64,000 bases of DNA. It comes from Collimonas sp. OK607 (GTDB lineage: Bacteria; Pseudomonadota; Gammaproteobacteria; Burkholderiales; Burkholderiaceae_D). The notes beneath the pieces are model-generated. The model made no database searches. It was not told the DNA's origin and saw only the letters and a program-made list of their open reading frames with translations. Of the stretch, positions 15,377 to 24,899 are shown piece by piece. Made by a program: the position numbers and the translations under genes. The stretch lies in NCBI RefSeq assembly GCF_900111995.1, contig NZ_FOKF01000005.1, positions 62,001 to 126,000 of the forward strand, read 5' to 3'. Position 1 is the first letter of the stretch, and the number at the start of each line of letters is the position of its first letter.

Positions 15377-18300
15377 ATGCTGGTCAAGCCTATCCATCTG
15401 GTCCCGCGCAACGCAACTTTTTCCATGTCGCTGGCGGTACAGCTACGACAAGAGTTGAGAGGCGAGGTTCTGTTCGACAAAGCAGATCGTGGCAGATACG
15501 CAACCGATGCCTCCATCTATCAAATCATGCCGATCGGTGTGGTGGTGCCGCGCGATCAGGAGGATTTGCTGTTGGCGCTGGATATCGCCCGCAGCCACCA
15601 CATGCCGGTTCTCGCGCGCGGCGCCGGCACCAGCCAGTGCGGGCAAACCGTCGGCGAGGCGCTGGTTATCGATAACAGCAAATGGCTGAACAAAGTTATC
15701 GCCTTCGATCCTGTGGCGTGCACCATCACGGTCGAACCCGGGATAGTTCTCGATCATCTCAACGCCTGGCTGAAACCGCACGGACTATGGTTTCCTGTGG
15801 ATGTGTCGACCGCGGCCCAGTGCACCATCGGCGGCATGGCAGGCAACAATTCGTGCGGCTCCAGATCGATTGAGTACGGCAATATGGTGCACAACGTGAC
15901 GGCCATCGATGCCGTCCTGGCGGATGGCATGCAAGGGCGTTTCGAACGTCTGGACAGGATGGAGAGGACCGGCCGGATCGGCGATATCGTCAGCGGCTTG
16001 CAGCGAATAGCGCAGCGCGAACGGGCGGAAATTGCAGAGCGCGTGCCCAAGGTGCTGCGGCGTGTCGGTGGCTACAACATCGATATCTTCGATTGCCAGA
16101 ACCCGCGCGCTTATACCGACGACGGCATCGCCAATCTGGCGCATATCCTGATCGGCTCTGAAGGGACGCTGGCCTATAGCCGGCAGATCACCCTGTCATT
16201 GGCGCCGCTGGCGGCGCACAAGGTATTGGGCGTGGTCAACTTCCCGACCTTTTACCAGGCGATGGACTTGACGCAACACATCGTGAAGCTCGGCCCGACC
16301 GCAGTCGAACTGGTCGACCGCACCATGATCGATCTGTCCATGAGTAATCCGGCATTCAAGCCGGTCATCGAAAAAGCCCTTACGGGACAGCCGCAAGCGA
16401 TTCTGCTGGTCGAATTCGCCGGCGAGGATCACGCCGCATTGCTAAAAAAATTAGCCAGCCTCGATGAACTGATGGCCGATCTGAAGCTGCCCGGTTCGGT
16501 TGTGCAAATGGCCGGCGCCGCTGACCAGAAAGCATTGTGGGATGTACGCAAAGCCGGCTTGAATATCATGATGAGCATGAAGGGCGACGGCAAGCCGGTG
16601 TCCTTCATCGAAGATTGCGCCGTACCGCTGGAACACCTGGCGGAATATACCAGCCAGCTGACCGAGGTTTTCCACAAATACGGCACCGAAGGCACCTGGT
16701 ACGCACACGCCAGCGTCGGCACTTTGCACGTCAGGCCGATACTCGATATGCGTCGCGGCGGCGCCAAAGACATGCGCGAGATTGCAGAAGCTGCTTCGGC
16801 GTTGGTCCGCAAATACAAAGGTGCTTATTCCGGCGAGCACGGCGACGGTTTGTGCCGCGGCGAGTGGGTCGCCTGGCAATACGGCCCGAAAATCAATGCG
16901 GCCTTCACCGAAATCAAAGATCTTTTCGATCCGCAGAACCGTTTTAATCCGGACAAGATCGTGCGTCCGCCCAAGATGGACGATGCTGCCAATTTCCGTT
17001 TTGCGCCAGGATATAGAGAGTTGCCGCATCAGCCCGTGCTGGATTGGTCTGCCTGGAATGTCCGGCGCAATCCTCTCACCGGCGAGGAAACCGCAGCCGG
17101 CACCGGTGACGACAGGACCGGCGGCCTGGCCAAACTGGTTGAAATGTGCAACAACAATGGCCATTGCCGCAAGTTCGACGCCGGCACCATGTGTCCCAGC
17201 TATCGCATCACCAATGATGAAAAACACGTGACGCGCGGCCGTGCCAATACCCTGCGCCTGGCGCTCTCCGGTCAGCTCGGCACTGAAGGCCTGGCCAGCG
17301 TCGAGGTTAAGGAAGTACTTGATCTGTGCGTATCCTGCAAAGGCTGCAAACGCGACTGCCCGACCGGCGTCGACATGGCGAAAATAAAAATCGAAGCCCG
17401 TGCCGCATGGGCAAACAAGCACGGCCTTAGCCTGCGCGACAAGCTGATCGGATTCATGCCGAAATACGCACCTTACGCCAGCGCCGTCGGTGGATTCATC
17501 GCCTGGGCTGAACGTGTCCCGGTAGTGGCATCCTGGGTCAAAAAGCAGATAGGCATCGCCCCGCAAAGGTCTTTCCCGCAGTTTAAAAAAGCATTCCTGA
17601 GCAATGCAAAATCTGCGAGGAAGAGCGACCGCGAAGTACTACTGTTCGTCGATACCTTCAATAATTACATGGAACCTGAAAACGCCAGCGCCGCACAAAC
17701 GGTGCTGGAAGCTGCCGGCTATACGGTCCACTTCAACGCCGTTGCCGGACAAAAGCCGCTTTGCTGCGGCCGTACTTATCTATCGGCCGGCCTGGTCGAC
17801 CAGGCAAAGGCCGAAGCGCGCAGGACGCTGGATGCATTGATGCCCTACGTCGAACGTGGCATTCCTGTCGTCGGGCTGGAGCCCTCCTGCCTGCTGACCT
17901 TGCGAGATGAATTCCTCAATTACGGTTACGGCGAGGAAGCGCAGAAGCTGGCGCAGTCGTCCTTTCTTTTTGAAGAATTCCTGGTCAAGGAAAAACAGGC
18001 AGGCCGTCTTCAGCTGGATTTGCAACCTCTGCCAACCGGCAAGGTGCTGCTGCACGGGCATTGCCATCAAAAAGCCTTCGATGCCTTGCGCCCGGTACAA
18101 ACCGTCTTGCAATGGATTCCGCAAGTCGAGCTATCCACGGCAGAGTCTTCATGCTGCGGCATGGCTGGTAGTTTTGGGTATGAGGCTGAGCACTATGACG
18201 CGTCGATCGCCATGGCTGAACTGGCGTTATTGCCAGCGGTACGCAAAGCTGGCAAAGACGGCATCGTAGTCGCCGATGGCACCAGCTGCAGGCATCAGAT

Positions 18301-18379
18301 TCACGATGGCGCGGATACGGTGGCATTGCATGTGGCGCGGGTTCTGGCCTTGTCTTTGTCCGGCAAGAATGTGAGCTGA
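15377..18379 (+). CDS. YdiJ-like FAD/4Fe-4S 2-hydroxyacid dehydrogenase fusion
   Basis: 1000 aa. Residues about 50-270 form the PCMH FAD-binding domain (PVLARGAGTSQCGQTVGEALVID, MAGNNSCGSRSIEYGN). About 270-560 is the FAD-oxidase C-terminal domain (GEHGDGLCRGEW). About 590-690 is a ferredoxin-type domain with cysteine clusters C..NGHC.......MCPSYR and CVSCKGCKRDCP. The tail has two cysteine-rich CCG-type repeats (PLCCGRTYLSAG, LHGHCHQKA, SSCCGMAGSFGYE). This single-chain layout is that of E. coli YdiJ, assigned to D-2-hydroxyacid (2-hydroxyglutarate-type) oxidation, and equals GlcD+GlcF fused. Context favours a substrate giving glyoxylate. Start 15377; a second ATG at 15425 is possible. Confidence 0.85.
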   Translation: MLVKPIHLVPRNATFSMSLAVQLRQELRGEVLFDKADRGRYATDASIYQIMPIGVVVPRDQEDLLLALDIARSHHMPVLARGAGTSQCGQTVGEALVIDNSKWLNKVIAFDPVACTITVEPGIVLDHLNAWLKPHGLWFPVDVSTAAQCTIGGMAGNNSCGSRSIEYGNMVHNVTAIDAVLADGMQGRFERLDRMERTGRIGDIVSGLQRIAQRERAEIAERVPKVLRRVGGYNIDIFDCQNPRAYTDDGIANLAHILIGSEGTLAYSRQITLSLAPLAAHKVLGVVNFPTFYQAMDLTQHIVKLGPTAVELVDRTMIDLSMSNPAFKPVIEKALTGQPQAILLVEFAGEDHAALLKKLASLDELMADLKLPGSVVQMAGAADQKALWDVRKAGLNIMMSMKGDGKPVSFIEDCAVPLEHLAEYTSQLTEVFHKYGTEGTWYAHASVGTLHVRPILDMRRGGAKDMREIAEAASALVRKYKGAYSGEHGDGLCRGEWVAWQYGPKINAAFTEIKDLFDPQNRFNPDKIVRPPKMDDAANFRFAPGYRELPHQPVLDWSAWNVRRNPLTGEETAAGTGDDRTGGLAKLVEMCNNNGHCRKFDAGTMCPSYRITNDEKHVTRGRANTLRLALSGQLGTEGLASVEVKEVLDLCVSCKGCKRDCPTGVDMAKIKIEARAAWANKHGLSLRDKLIGFMPKYAPYASAVGGFIAWAERVPVVASWVKKQIGIAPQRSFPQFKKAFLSNAKSARKSDREVLLFVDTFNNYMEPENASAAQTVLEAAGYTVHFNAVAGQKPLCCGRTYLSAGLVDQAKAEARRTLDALMPYVERGIPVVGLEPSCLLTLRDEFLNYGYGEEAQKLAQSSFLFEEFLVKEKQAGRLQLDLQPLPTGKVLLHGHCHQKAFDALRPVQTVLQWIPQVELSTAESSCCGMAGSFGYEAEHYDASIAMAELALLPAVRKAGKDGIVVADGTSCRHQIHDGADTVALHVARVLALSLSGKNVS

Positions 18380-18385
18380 CAAACC

Positions 18386-18958
18386 TCAGTTCAACTCGCG
18401 CAGCCTGCTGTGCTTGGGCAGCCGGGCGGCCAGGTAGTCATGCTGGTCGGCCAGGACATTTCTGCCGCTCAGCAGATAGTGCTCGGCACGGCATGGCACA
18501 TAGGGCACGTACAGAAGCGGGCGAAAGCTTTCCAGCGGCTTGTTGCCTTTTTCCTGGTTGCAGTCCTTGCAGGCGGTGACGCAATTCATCCAGGTATCCC
18601 TGCCGCCGTGGGAACGGGCATGGATGTGGTCGCGCGATAATTCGTTGTGTGGAAAGTGGCCTCCGCAGTAGGCGCAGGTGTAGCGGTCGCGTTTGAACAG
18701 CAGATCGTTGTGGTGGCCTAGCGGCAGTTCCAGGTGCAGCATGCGCGCCATGATGGCGCTGCCGGCGATGGCGATGATAGGTTTGACGGCGATGCGCGAT
18801 TGCACCCCGGTGCGGGAATAACCACCGCGGAAGACGATGTCGCCATCCCCGAGTTCCCAAGCCACCTTCCCGCTCGCATAATAGAGCACAGCATCTTGTG
18901 GCGAAATCCAGTCGAACGGATTGCCTGCGATATCCAGAGTCAGAATATGGGAATTCAT
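18386..18958 (-). CDS. HNH endonuclease family protein
   Basis: 190 aa from the ATG at 18958 (AAAGGTG upstream; a GTG 9 nt earlier lacks a ribosome site). The C-terminal half is a zinc-HNH module: RDRYTCAYCGGHFP, SRDHIHARSHGGRDTWMNCVTACKDCNQEKGNK, with two CxxC pairs, the DH dyad and the conserved Asn. The N-terminal 75 residues are family-specific. Stand-alone HNH proteins of this type are common in betaproteobacteria; DNA nicking is likely, the biological role unknown. It converges on the dehydrogenase gene with a 6-bp gap. Confidence 0.82.
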   Translation of the reverse strand: MNSHILTLDIAGNPFDWISPQDAVLYYASGKVAWELGDGDIVFRGGYSRTGVQSRIAVKPIIAIAGSAIMARMLHLELPLGHHNDLLFKRDRYTCAYCGGHFPHNELSRDHIHARSHGGRDTWMNCVTACKDCNQEKGNKPLESFRPLLYVPYVPCRAEHYLLSGRNVLADQHDYLAARLPKHSRLRELN

Positions 18959-19080
18959 TTTCTTCACCTTTGCCGTTGATTATAACCAGCATCCGGCTTT
19001 TTCGGAAAGCGTGTGCTTTTCTGTTGTTTTAGTTGGCAAACAAGGTGGAAAGCAAAGGTGAGGCGCATCAATCCTGTCGT

Positions 19081-19488
19081 TCAAGCATATGGCGGCCCCT
19101 TGAGTTCGACCACATTACCCTCCGGATCGGTGACATAGATCGACGGACCTTCCCCTTCCGCGCCGTTTCTTGAAGCAAGCTCGCCGGCGGCCACGCCATT
19201 GGCGGCGAGGTGGGCGCGAATCGCCGCTTCGTCGAAGGGTTCGACGCGGAAGCAGAAATGATCCAGGTTGCGGCCTTCCTTGCCCGGCGCAGCGCCGCCT
19301 TCCCGGCCGAGTTTGCCGTCTACCGGCACCAGGTCGAGCATGGCGCTGCCGGCTCGAAGTTGCACCAGGCCAATGCTGTCCACTCGGCGATCGATGCTGC
19401 ATCCGAGTGCATCGCAGTAAAAACGCAGCATCCGGTCAAGGTCGGTTACGCGCAGTACGAGGTGGTCGATTTCACGGATATGTATCAT
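19081..19488 (-). CDS. VOC-family (glyoxalase/dioxygenase-fold) protein
   Basis: 135 aa from MIHIREIDHLVLRVTDLDRMLRFYCDALGC. The two beta-alpha-beta-beta-beta modules of the vicinal-oxygen-chelate fold are recognisable, with candidate metal residues His in IDHLVL, His in LDHFCFRV and Glu in NVVELKGP. Could be a lyase, dioxygenase or resistance protein. It starts 4 nt after the MaoC stop, so the two are translated from one message. A long in-frame extension into the MaoC gene is out of character and rejected. Confidence 0.8.
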   Translation of the reverse strand: MIHIREIDHLVLRVTDLDRMLRFYCDALGCSIDRRVDSIGLVQLRAGSAMLDLVPVDGKLGREGGAAPGKEGRNLDHFCFRVEPFDEAAIRAHLAANGVAAGELASRNGAEGEGPSIYVTDPEGNVVELKGPPYA

Positions 19489-19492
19489 GTCA

Positions 19493-19981
19493 TCACGCCG
19501 GTTTGCGCCATACCACCAGTTTGGATACGAACAGTTGCAGCACCTCGCCGCGCTGGTTGCGCGTCTCGCTGCGCATTTTGACCATGCCGCGGTCCGGGCG
19601 CGAGCGGGACGGTGTAATTTCCATGATCTCGCTTTCCACATGCAAGATATCGCTGGCGCGGGTCGGCTGCGGCCAGCTGATTTCGCCGCCGGCGCCGATG
19701 ATGCCGTCTTTCAGCGGCACTCCGCTGGTAACCAGCAAGCGCATGGTGATGGCTGCGGTATGCCAGCCGCTTGCCGCCAGTCCGCCAAACATGGTGTTCT
19801 TGGCAGCCTCGTCGCTTAAATGAAAAGGCTGGGGATCGAATTGCCGGGCAAATGCCAGGATTTGCTGTTCGTCCATCGCATGTTCGGCGCTGCTGAAACG
19901 GTCGCCGACTTTCAGGTCGTCCAGATACAGCGTGGACGGTGGGTTGGGATTGCTGGTAGGGTTGTCAGTGGCGCCGCTCAT
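19493..19981 (-). CDS. MaoC-like (hot-dog fold) dehydratase
   Basis: 162 aa from the ATG at 19981, which has GAGGAA upstream. DDLKVGDRFSS, FARQFDPQPFHLSDEAAKNTMFGGLAASGWHTAAI is the hydratase-2 motif (D-x-x-P-x-H-x-D-x-x-x-A-x-x-x-x-F-G-x-x-x-A-x-G), here with Gln-Pro-Phe-His. It should hydrate or dehydrate an acyl-thioester, perhaps (R)-specific enoyl-CoA. Coupled to the VOC gene downstream. Confidence 0.88.
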   Translation of the reverse strand: MSGATDNPTSNPNPPSTLYLDDLKVGDRFSSAEHAMDEQQILAFARQFDPQPFHLSDEAAKNTMFGGLAASGWHTAAITMRLLVTSGVPLKDGIIGAGGEISWPQPTRASDILHVESEIMEITPSRSRPDRGMVKMRSETRNQRGEVLQLFVSKLVVWRKPA

Positions 19982-20252
19982 TACGGGTTCCTCGCTATAG
20001 TCAAAGCTTGCTGCGGTCCAGATCAAGATCGGGAATCAAAGGTCAGGGACACGGTGGGGCAGACAAGCAATAGTCATTTGAATGTGTGCCACCGCACAGA
20101 TGTAATATTACATGCCGTCTACAGTTTAATCGTGATTGCGTCAGGAGCTGGGAGGTTATGGAAGCTCAGTCGAAAATGCTGGTTCATACATGTGTTTTGC
20201 AATGTCTTTCTTGCAAAATTGTTTAATCACTATTGTTTTGATGGAGAAAAAA

Positions 20253-20843
20253 ATGCGAAAAAATTCCTCAATCCCTGCCAAGGGACTAGCGGCCATTGCG
20301 GTTGCCATGGCCTGCCTCACATTTGCCGGCTGCACCACAACTGCCCCGGGTCGCGATGCCAGCTCACAAACCAGTCGCAATGATGTCAATGCGGGCGTAG
20401 ATGCCACGTTGTCGAAACTCTATCAGACCGCACCCGCTTCGCGCGAGCTGGTAGCCCGGGCCAAGGGCGTGCTGGTATTCCCGGCAGTGCTGCAAGCCAG
20501 TTTTGTGGTCGGCGCTGAATACGGCAAGGGCGCACTGCGCGTCGGTGGCCGCACCGAGGGCTATTACAGCACCACCGCAGGTTCGATTGGTTTCCAGGCC
20601 GGAGCGCAATCGAAAGCAATCATCTTGCTATTCATGACGCAGGACGCGCTTGATAAATTCCGCAACAGTAATGGCTGGACGGTTGGCGCCGACGCCACCG
20701 TGGCGCTGGCTAATATCGGCGCCAACGGCAGCATAGACACCAATACAGCGCAGCAGCCTATCGTTGGCTTCGTCACTACTAACGGCGGATTGATTGCAGG
20801 TGTGTCCTTGCAAGGCGCGAAGATCGCAAAGATTTCGCTCTAA
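20253..20843 (+). CDS. SYLF/YSC84-domain lipoprotein
   Basis: 196 aa from the ATG at 20253 (GGAG 5' of it). Lipoprotein signal with lipobox FAGC. The rest is the SYLF (Ysc84) domain: SKLYQTAPASRELVARAKGVLVFPAVLQASFVVGAEYGKGALRV, YYSTTAGSIGFQAGAQSKAIILLFMTQDAL and GVSLQGAKIAKI at the C-terminus. SYLF domains bind phosphoinositides in eukaryotes; bacterial lipoprotein forms are envelope proteins of unclear job. A strong terminator follows. Confidence 0.9.
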   Translation: MRKNSSIPAKGLAAIAVAMACLTFAGCTTTAPGRDASSQTSRNDVNAGVDATLSKLYQTAPASRELVARAKGVLVFPAVLQASFVVGAEYGKGALRVGGRTEGYYSTTAGSIGFQAGAQSKAIILLFMTQDALDKFRNSNGWTVGADATVALANIGANGSIDTNTAQQPIVGFVTTNGGLIAGVSLQGAKIAKISL

Positions 20844-20876
20844 ATCAATACTGGCAATACGTCAGGCGCAATACCG

Positions 20877-20905
20877 ATACGGCATCCGAGGATGCCGTAT
20901 TTTTT
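20877..20905 (+). terminator. Rho-independent terminator of the SYLF gene
   Basis: Perfect 10-bp stem ATACGGCATC (20877-20886) / GATGCCGTAT (20891-20900), 4-nt loop, followed by five further T residues. It lies 33 bp after the stop. Confidence 0.92.
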
Positions 20906-20930
20906 ATGCGGCGCACAAACGGCAACCTGG

Positions 20931-21047
20931 TAGGGTGGGCACATCGTGCCCACGCGTGATTCACTCTGCGCAAATGTCTCCACTTGTGTCGCGTAAGGCA
21001 GCACTCCGGCTATCGCGGCAACGCGTGGGCACAGGTGCCCACCCTAC
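20931..21047. repeat. Paired GTGGGCAC palindromic repeat (copy 2)
   Basis: First hairpin GTGGGCAC (20935-20942) / GTGCCCAC (20946-20953), preceded by TAGG and followed by GCG. Second GTGGGCAC (21025-21032) / GTGCCCAC (21035-21042), preceded by CGC and followed by CCTA. The two units are mirror images (TAGGGTGGGCAC outward at each end), as at 4178-4292. Located between convergent genes, where it could also act as a bidirectional transcription barrier. Confidence 0.78.
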
Positions 21048-21076
21048 GTTAGTAGCAATGGAGAATTGATTTCCAT

Positions 21077-22333
21077 CTAGTCGCCCAGCAGTTCCGCGAC
21101 AGCCTGCATGCCATCGACACGTTTCGCAATGACTTTGACGATGACAATAATCGGAATGCCAAGCAGCAGGCCCCATATTCCCCACAGCCATCCCCAGAAA
21201 AGCAGGCCGATAAACACCGCCGCTGCATTCATTTTTGCAATTCTGCCAGTCATCCAGGTGGTCACGAAGGTACCGACCAGCGTGGCGATAACCAGCGTCG
21301 ACGCCGACACCAGCAACATCATCGAAAACGATTGAAACTGCATGAACGCGGTCAAGCCGGTGGCGACGGCGATCAGCAACGGGCCGAAGTACGGAATGAT
21401 ATGCAGGAAACCGCCCGCTACCGCCCAGGCGCCGGCATTTTCCAGACCTACCGAGCGAAATACCACCCACATCATGGTCGCCAGCAAGGCATTCGTCACC
21501 AGCAGCATGAACATGTAATTCTGGATCGAGGTATTGATGTCGAGCAGGATATTGACGGCGATCTTTTTGTTAGACAAGGACGGCCCGGTTAGTTTCACCA
21601 GTTTGCGCTTGAACGTATCGCCGGATAGCAAAAGAAAAAAGACCAGGAAGATCACCATCACCACTTGTCCGATGAATAGCATCGCACCCATCGAACCGGT
21701 CCACAGCCACTCGCCCAATTGAAACGGTGGCGGCGCCGGACTGGCCTGGCGTTTGCTGTCCGGTTTTACGCCAGCGGCCTGGCCGGCAGCGCTTTGAATT
21801 TCGTTCGCTGCCGCCTGCATTTTCTGGATGGTGCTGGTCTCTCCGCCCTGGGTCTTGGCTTGTATGCTGACCATGGCGCGCGATAACTGATGGGCGGCGG
21901 CAGGCAGGCGCTCCACAATCGACTGGAATTCACCGCGTAACAGATAGGTAACCTGGCCCAGTCCAAGCAGCAAGGTCGCCATCACGACGCAAGTGCCGAC
22001 TAAACGCGGGATACGGATACGCTCCAGGCAGGCTACCAAAGGATTCAAGGTGTAGGCAATGAAAATGCCGAACAGCAAAGGAACCAGGAAGCTGCGTGCC
22101 CATTGCAGGGCGAATACCAGTGCCAATACGGTAAGTACCCGCAGGCAAATATTGCGGACATTGGTCGAACCGGTAGGGGAAAATGGCGCTAACGGCCCGG
22201 TCATTACAGGGGCGCCTGCCGCGTCTGTTTCTAGCGCTTCTTCAATTACCTGCGCAGATAACTGCGCAGGCGAATCCTCAGGCGCATCGTTGGCGCTAGC
22301 GTCTGCTACTGCATGGGCGATTGGTGGTTTCAT
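21077..22333 (-). CDS. AI-2E family (PerM-like) membrane permease
   Basis: 418 aa. After a hydrophilic N-terminus of about 60 residues come two membrane segments (LRVLTVLALVFALQWAR, LVPLLFGIFIAYTLNPLVA), a long soluble loop (about 130-210), and a C-terminal cluster of membrane segments with ILLDINTSIQNYMFMLLVTNALLATMMWVVF and GWLWGIWGLLLGIPIIVIVK. This is the AI-2E/UPF0118 topology; members export autoinducer-2 or act as Na+/H+ antiporters, so substrate is open. Upstream, 22389-22419 holds two small inverted repeats (CTTAAC/GTTAAG, GTACG/CGTAC). Confidence 0.88.
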   Translation of the reverse strand: MKPPIAHAVADASANDAPEDSPAQLSAQVIEEALETDAAGAPVMTGPLAPFSPTGSTNVRNICLRVLTVLALVFALQWARSFLVPLLFGIFIAYTLNPLVACLERIRIPRLVGTCVVMATLLLGLGQVTYLLRGEFQSIVERLPAAAHQLSRAMVSIQAKTQGGETSTIQKMQAAANEIQSAAGQAAGVKPDSKRQASPAPPPFQLGEWLWTGSMGAMLFIGQVVMVIFLVFFLLLSGDTFKRKLVKLTGPSLSNKKIAVNILLDINTSIQNYMFMLLVTNALLATMMWVVFRSVGLENAGAWAVAGGFLHIIPYFGPLLIAVATGLTAFMQFQSFSMMLLVSASTLVIATLVGTFVTTWMTGRIAKMNAAAVFIGLLFWGWLWGIWGLLLGIPIIVIVKVIAKRVDGMQAVAELLGD

Positions 22334-22659
22334 CAGATAATTTGCTGCACAACGCTTGAATCCAGGTTTATGGGAAGAGATTACCTACCTTAACGCAAAT
22401 GTTAAGTACGTCACCGTACAAAGACCGCATTATTTGTGACTGCCCAAGGGCCATGCCGGTATGCATCGTCGCGATGATGATCAGAAAGACAAGCCCGGGT
22501 TTGTGCTTCCCCGGGCGATTTCCCTGGTTGCAGAAAAAGAGTATTCTTGATTATTAGAACTACAAAAAAACAATGCGGACCCTATCTGCGCGTAATTCCT
22601 CACCTACCGACCTCAACTACTAACATCATCTACCAACATCACTCCCCGGAGCTTCCCGC
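22334..22659. other. Intergenic region between divergent genes
   Basis: 326 bp without a gene. It holds the tandem inverted repeats CTTAAC-N6-GTTAAG (22389-22406) and GTACG-N4-CGTAC (22406-22419), and a 7-bp GC-rich hairpin GCCCGGG/CCCGGGC (22493-22516) with no T-run. Both flanking promoters must lie here; no consensus promoter is obvious. Confidence 0.5.
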
Positions 22660-23031
22660 ATGACAGAATCGCTTGAGCCGTGCATCACCGGCTATCACGC
22701 CCACATCTATTTCGATGCAACCACCCTGGTGCGGGCGCAAGCCTTGTGCGAGGAGGCGGCGCGGCGGTTTCCGTTAACCATGGGCCGGGTTCATCAGCGG
22801 CCGGTCGGGCCGCATCCGGACTGGAGCTGTCAGCTGGCGTTTGAACCGGCAGTGTTTGGCGAGTTGATTCCCTGGCTGGCCTTGCATCGTGCGGGGCTCG
22901 TAGTGTTTATCCATCCATTGAGCGGCGACGATCTGCAGGATCATCGCGATCACGCCATCTGGATGGGCGCGGTACGGCCATTGAAGTTATCGATTTTCTC
23001 CAGCGAATCGGAGATAGCGGGTCAAGAATAA
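22660..23031 (+). CDS. DOPA 4,5-dioxygenase family protein
   Basis: 123 aa. Conserved His-rich motifs of the small DOPA 4,5-dioxygenase family: GYHAHIYFD near residue 10, VHQRPVGPHP near 43, and FIHPLSGDDLQDHRDHAIWMG near 85. Family members cleave catechol-type rings extradiol; the bacterial substrate is unknown. A beta-helix protein gene follows 36 nt downstream, with no clear functional link. Confidence 0.87.
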   Translation: MTESLEPCITGYHAHIYFDATTLVRAQALCEEAARRFPLTMGRVHQRPVGPHPDWSCQLAFEPAVFGELIPWLALHRAGLVVFIHPLSGDDLQDHRDHAIWMGAVRPLKLSIFSSESEIAGQE

Positions 23032-23067
23032 TGAAATCAAGCCGGCGCAGAAAGAGAGGTAAGTATC

Positions 23068-23784
23068 ATGCGTAATCAAATCATGCGTAACCGAATTTTG
23101 CCGCAACTCGCAGGGCTGGCGCTGCTCGCTTTGCAACTGGCTCCCGGTATCAGCGCGGCGGCCGGTCAGGTGACCATGATCGATCCAGGTCGTGCCGATA
23201 AACCAGGTTTCCTGGTTGTCATTGAACAAGCGGGTAATTACCGCTTGTCGGGGAATATGAAAGTTCTTGACGCCAATACCACGGCGATTGAGATCAATGC
23301 TGACAACGTTACTCTGGATCTGAACGGTCATGTGATCCAGGGACCGACGCGGTGCCAGCAATTACCAGCGCCTTGCTGGCCGAGTGGTGTCGGCAATGGC
23401 GTGCATGCGGTTGGTCGCAACGGGATCGCAATCAAGAACGGGATCATCCAGGGCATGGGGAATTACGGCGTCTACCTGGAAACCAATTCGGTCAGCCTCG
23501 ACCACATAGTCGTTAACCGGAATGGCCACGGCGGTGCGGTGTTCTTTGGCGGTTCCATCAGCAACAGCGTGGCTGAGGGTAACGGTGGCTATGGCATCTT
23601 CGGCGTCGATTTGAAGGTGCGCAGCAACGTGATGCGTGGCAACCAGATGTTGGGATTAGCCGCCTTTGGCCGATCGAGTTTCAGTAATAATCAGTTCAAG
23701 GGCAATAACAACAACGCCGCCCAAACCAATCTGAAATCCGGCGCCGCCGATCGCAATGTCTGCAATGCGGCGGCCTGCCAGTAA
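23068..23784 (+). CDS. Exported right-handed beta-helix repeat protein
   Basis: 238 aa with signal peptide (hydrophobic LAGLALLALQLAPGISA). The body has NosD/pectate-lyase-like coils: TAIEINADNVTLDLNGHVIQG, GIAIKNGIIQGMGNYGVYLE, NSVSLDHIVVNRNGHGGAVFF, NSVAEGNGGYGIFGVD, RSNVMRGNQMLGLAAFG. No catalytic residues of pectate lyase can be named, so an adhesin or carbohydrate-binding role is as likely as lyase. Ends 4 bp from the convergent aldo-keto reductase gene. Confidence 0.8.
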   Translation: MRNQIMRNRILPQLAGLALLALQLAPGISAAAGQVTMIDPGRADKPGFLVVIEQAGNYRLSGNMKVLDANTTAIEINADNVTLDLNGHVIQGPTRCQQLPAPCWPSGVGNGVHAVGRNGIAIKNGIIQGMGNYGVYLETNSVSLDHIVVNRNGHGGAVFFGGSISNSVAEGNGGYGIFGVDLKVRSNVMRGNQMLGLAAFGRSSFSNNQFKGNNNNAAQTNLKSGAADRNVCNAAACQ

Positions 23785-23788
23785 CTGC

Positions 23789-24766
<978 letters not shown>

Positions 24767-24849
24767 CGTAGATTGCTCCGGATGGTGATAGAGCGTGATA
24801 GCTCGAGGCAGTCAGTCTAGCCTAATCCGGAATATTGATCTGGCAGTGA

Positions 24850-24878
24850 CCTGGCAGGAGCGGCAAACCCCTGCCAGG
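24850..24878 (-). terminator. Hairpin after mmsA
   Basis: Perfect 9-bp stem CCTGGCAGG (24850-24858) / CCTGCCAGG (24870-24878), 11-nt loop, 22 bp past the mmsA stop on the minus strand. No T-run follows, so it may act with Rho or as an mRNA 3' end. Confidence 0.45.
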
Positions 24879-24899
24879 GTGTTGAAGCTGCAAGCTAAT

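Noticed and set aside
16451-17566. 371-codon minus-strand frame inside the dehydrogenase gene
   Set aside because: Antisense shadow; the plus strand has Fe-S and FAD motifs across the whole span.
22493-22516. Terminator-like GCCCGGG/CCCGGGC hairpin
   Set aside because: No T-run, and both flanking genes point away from it.
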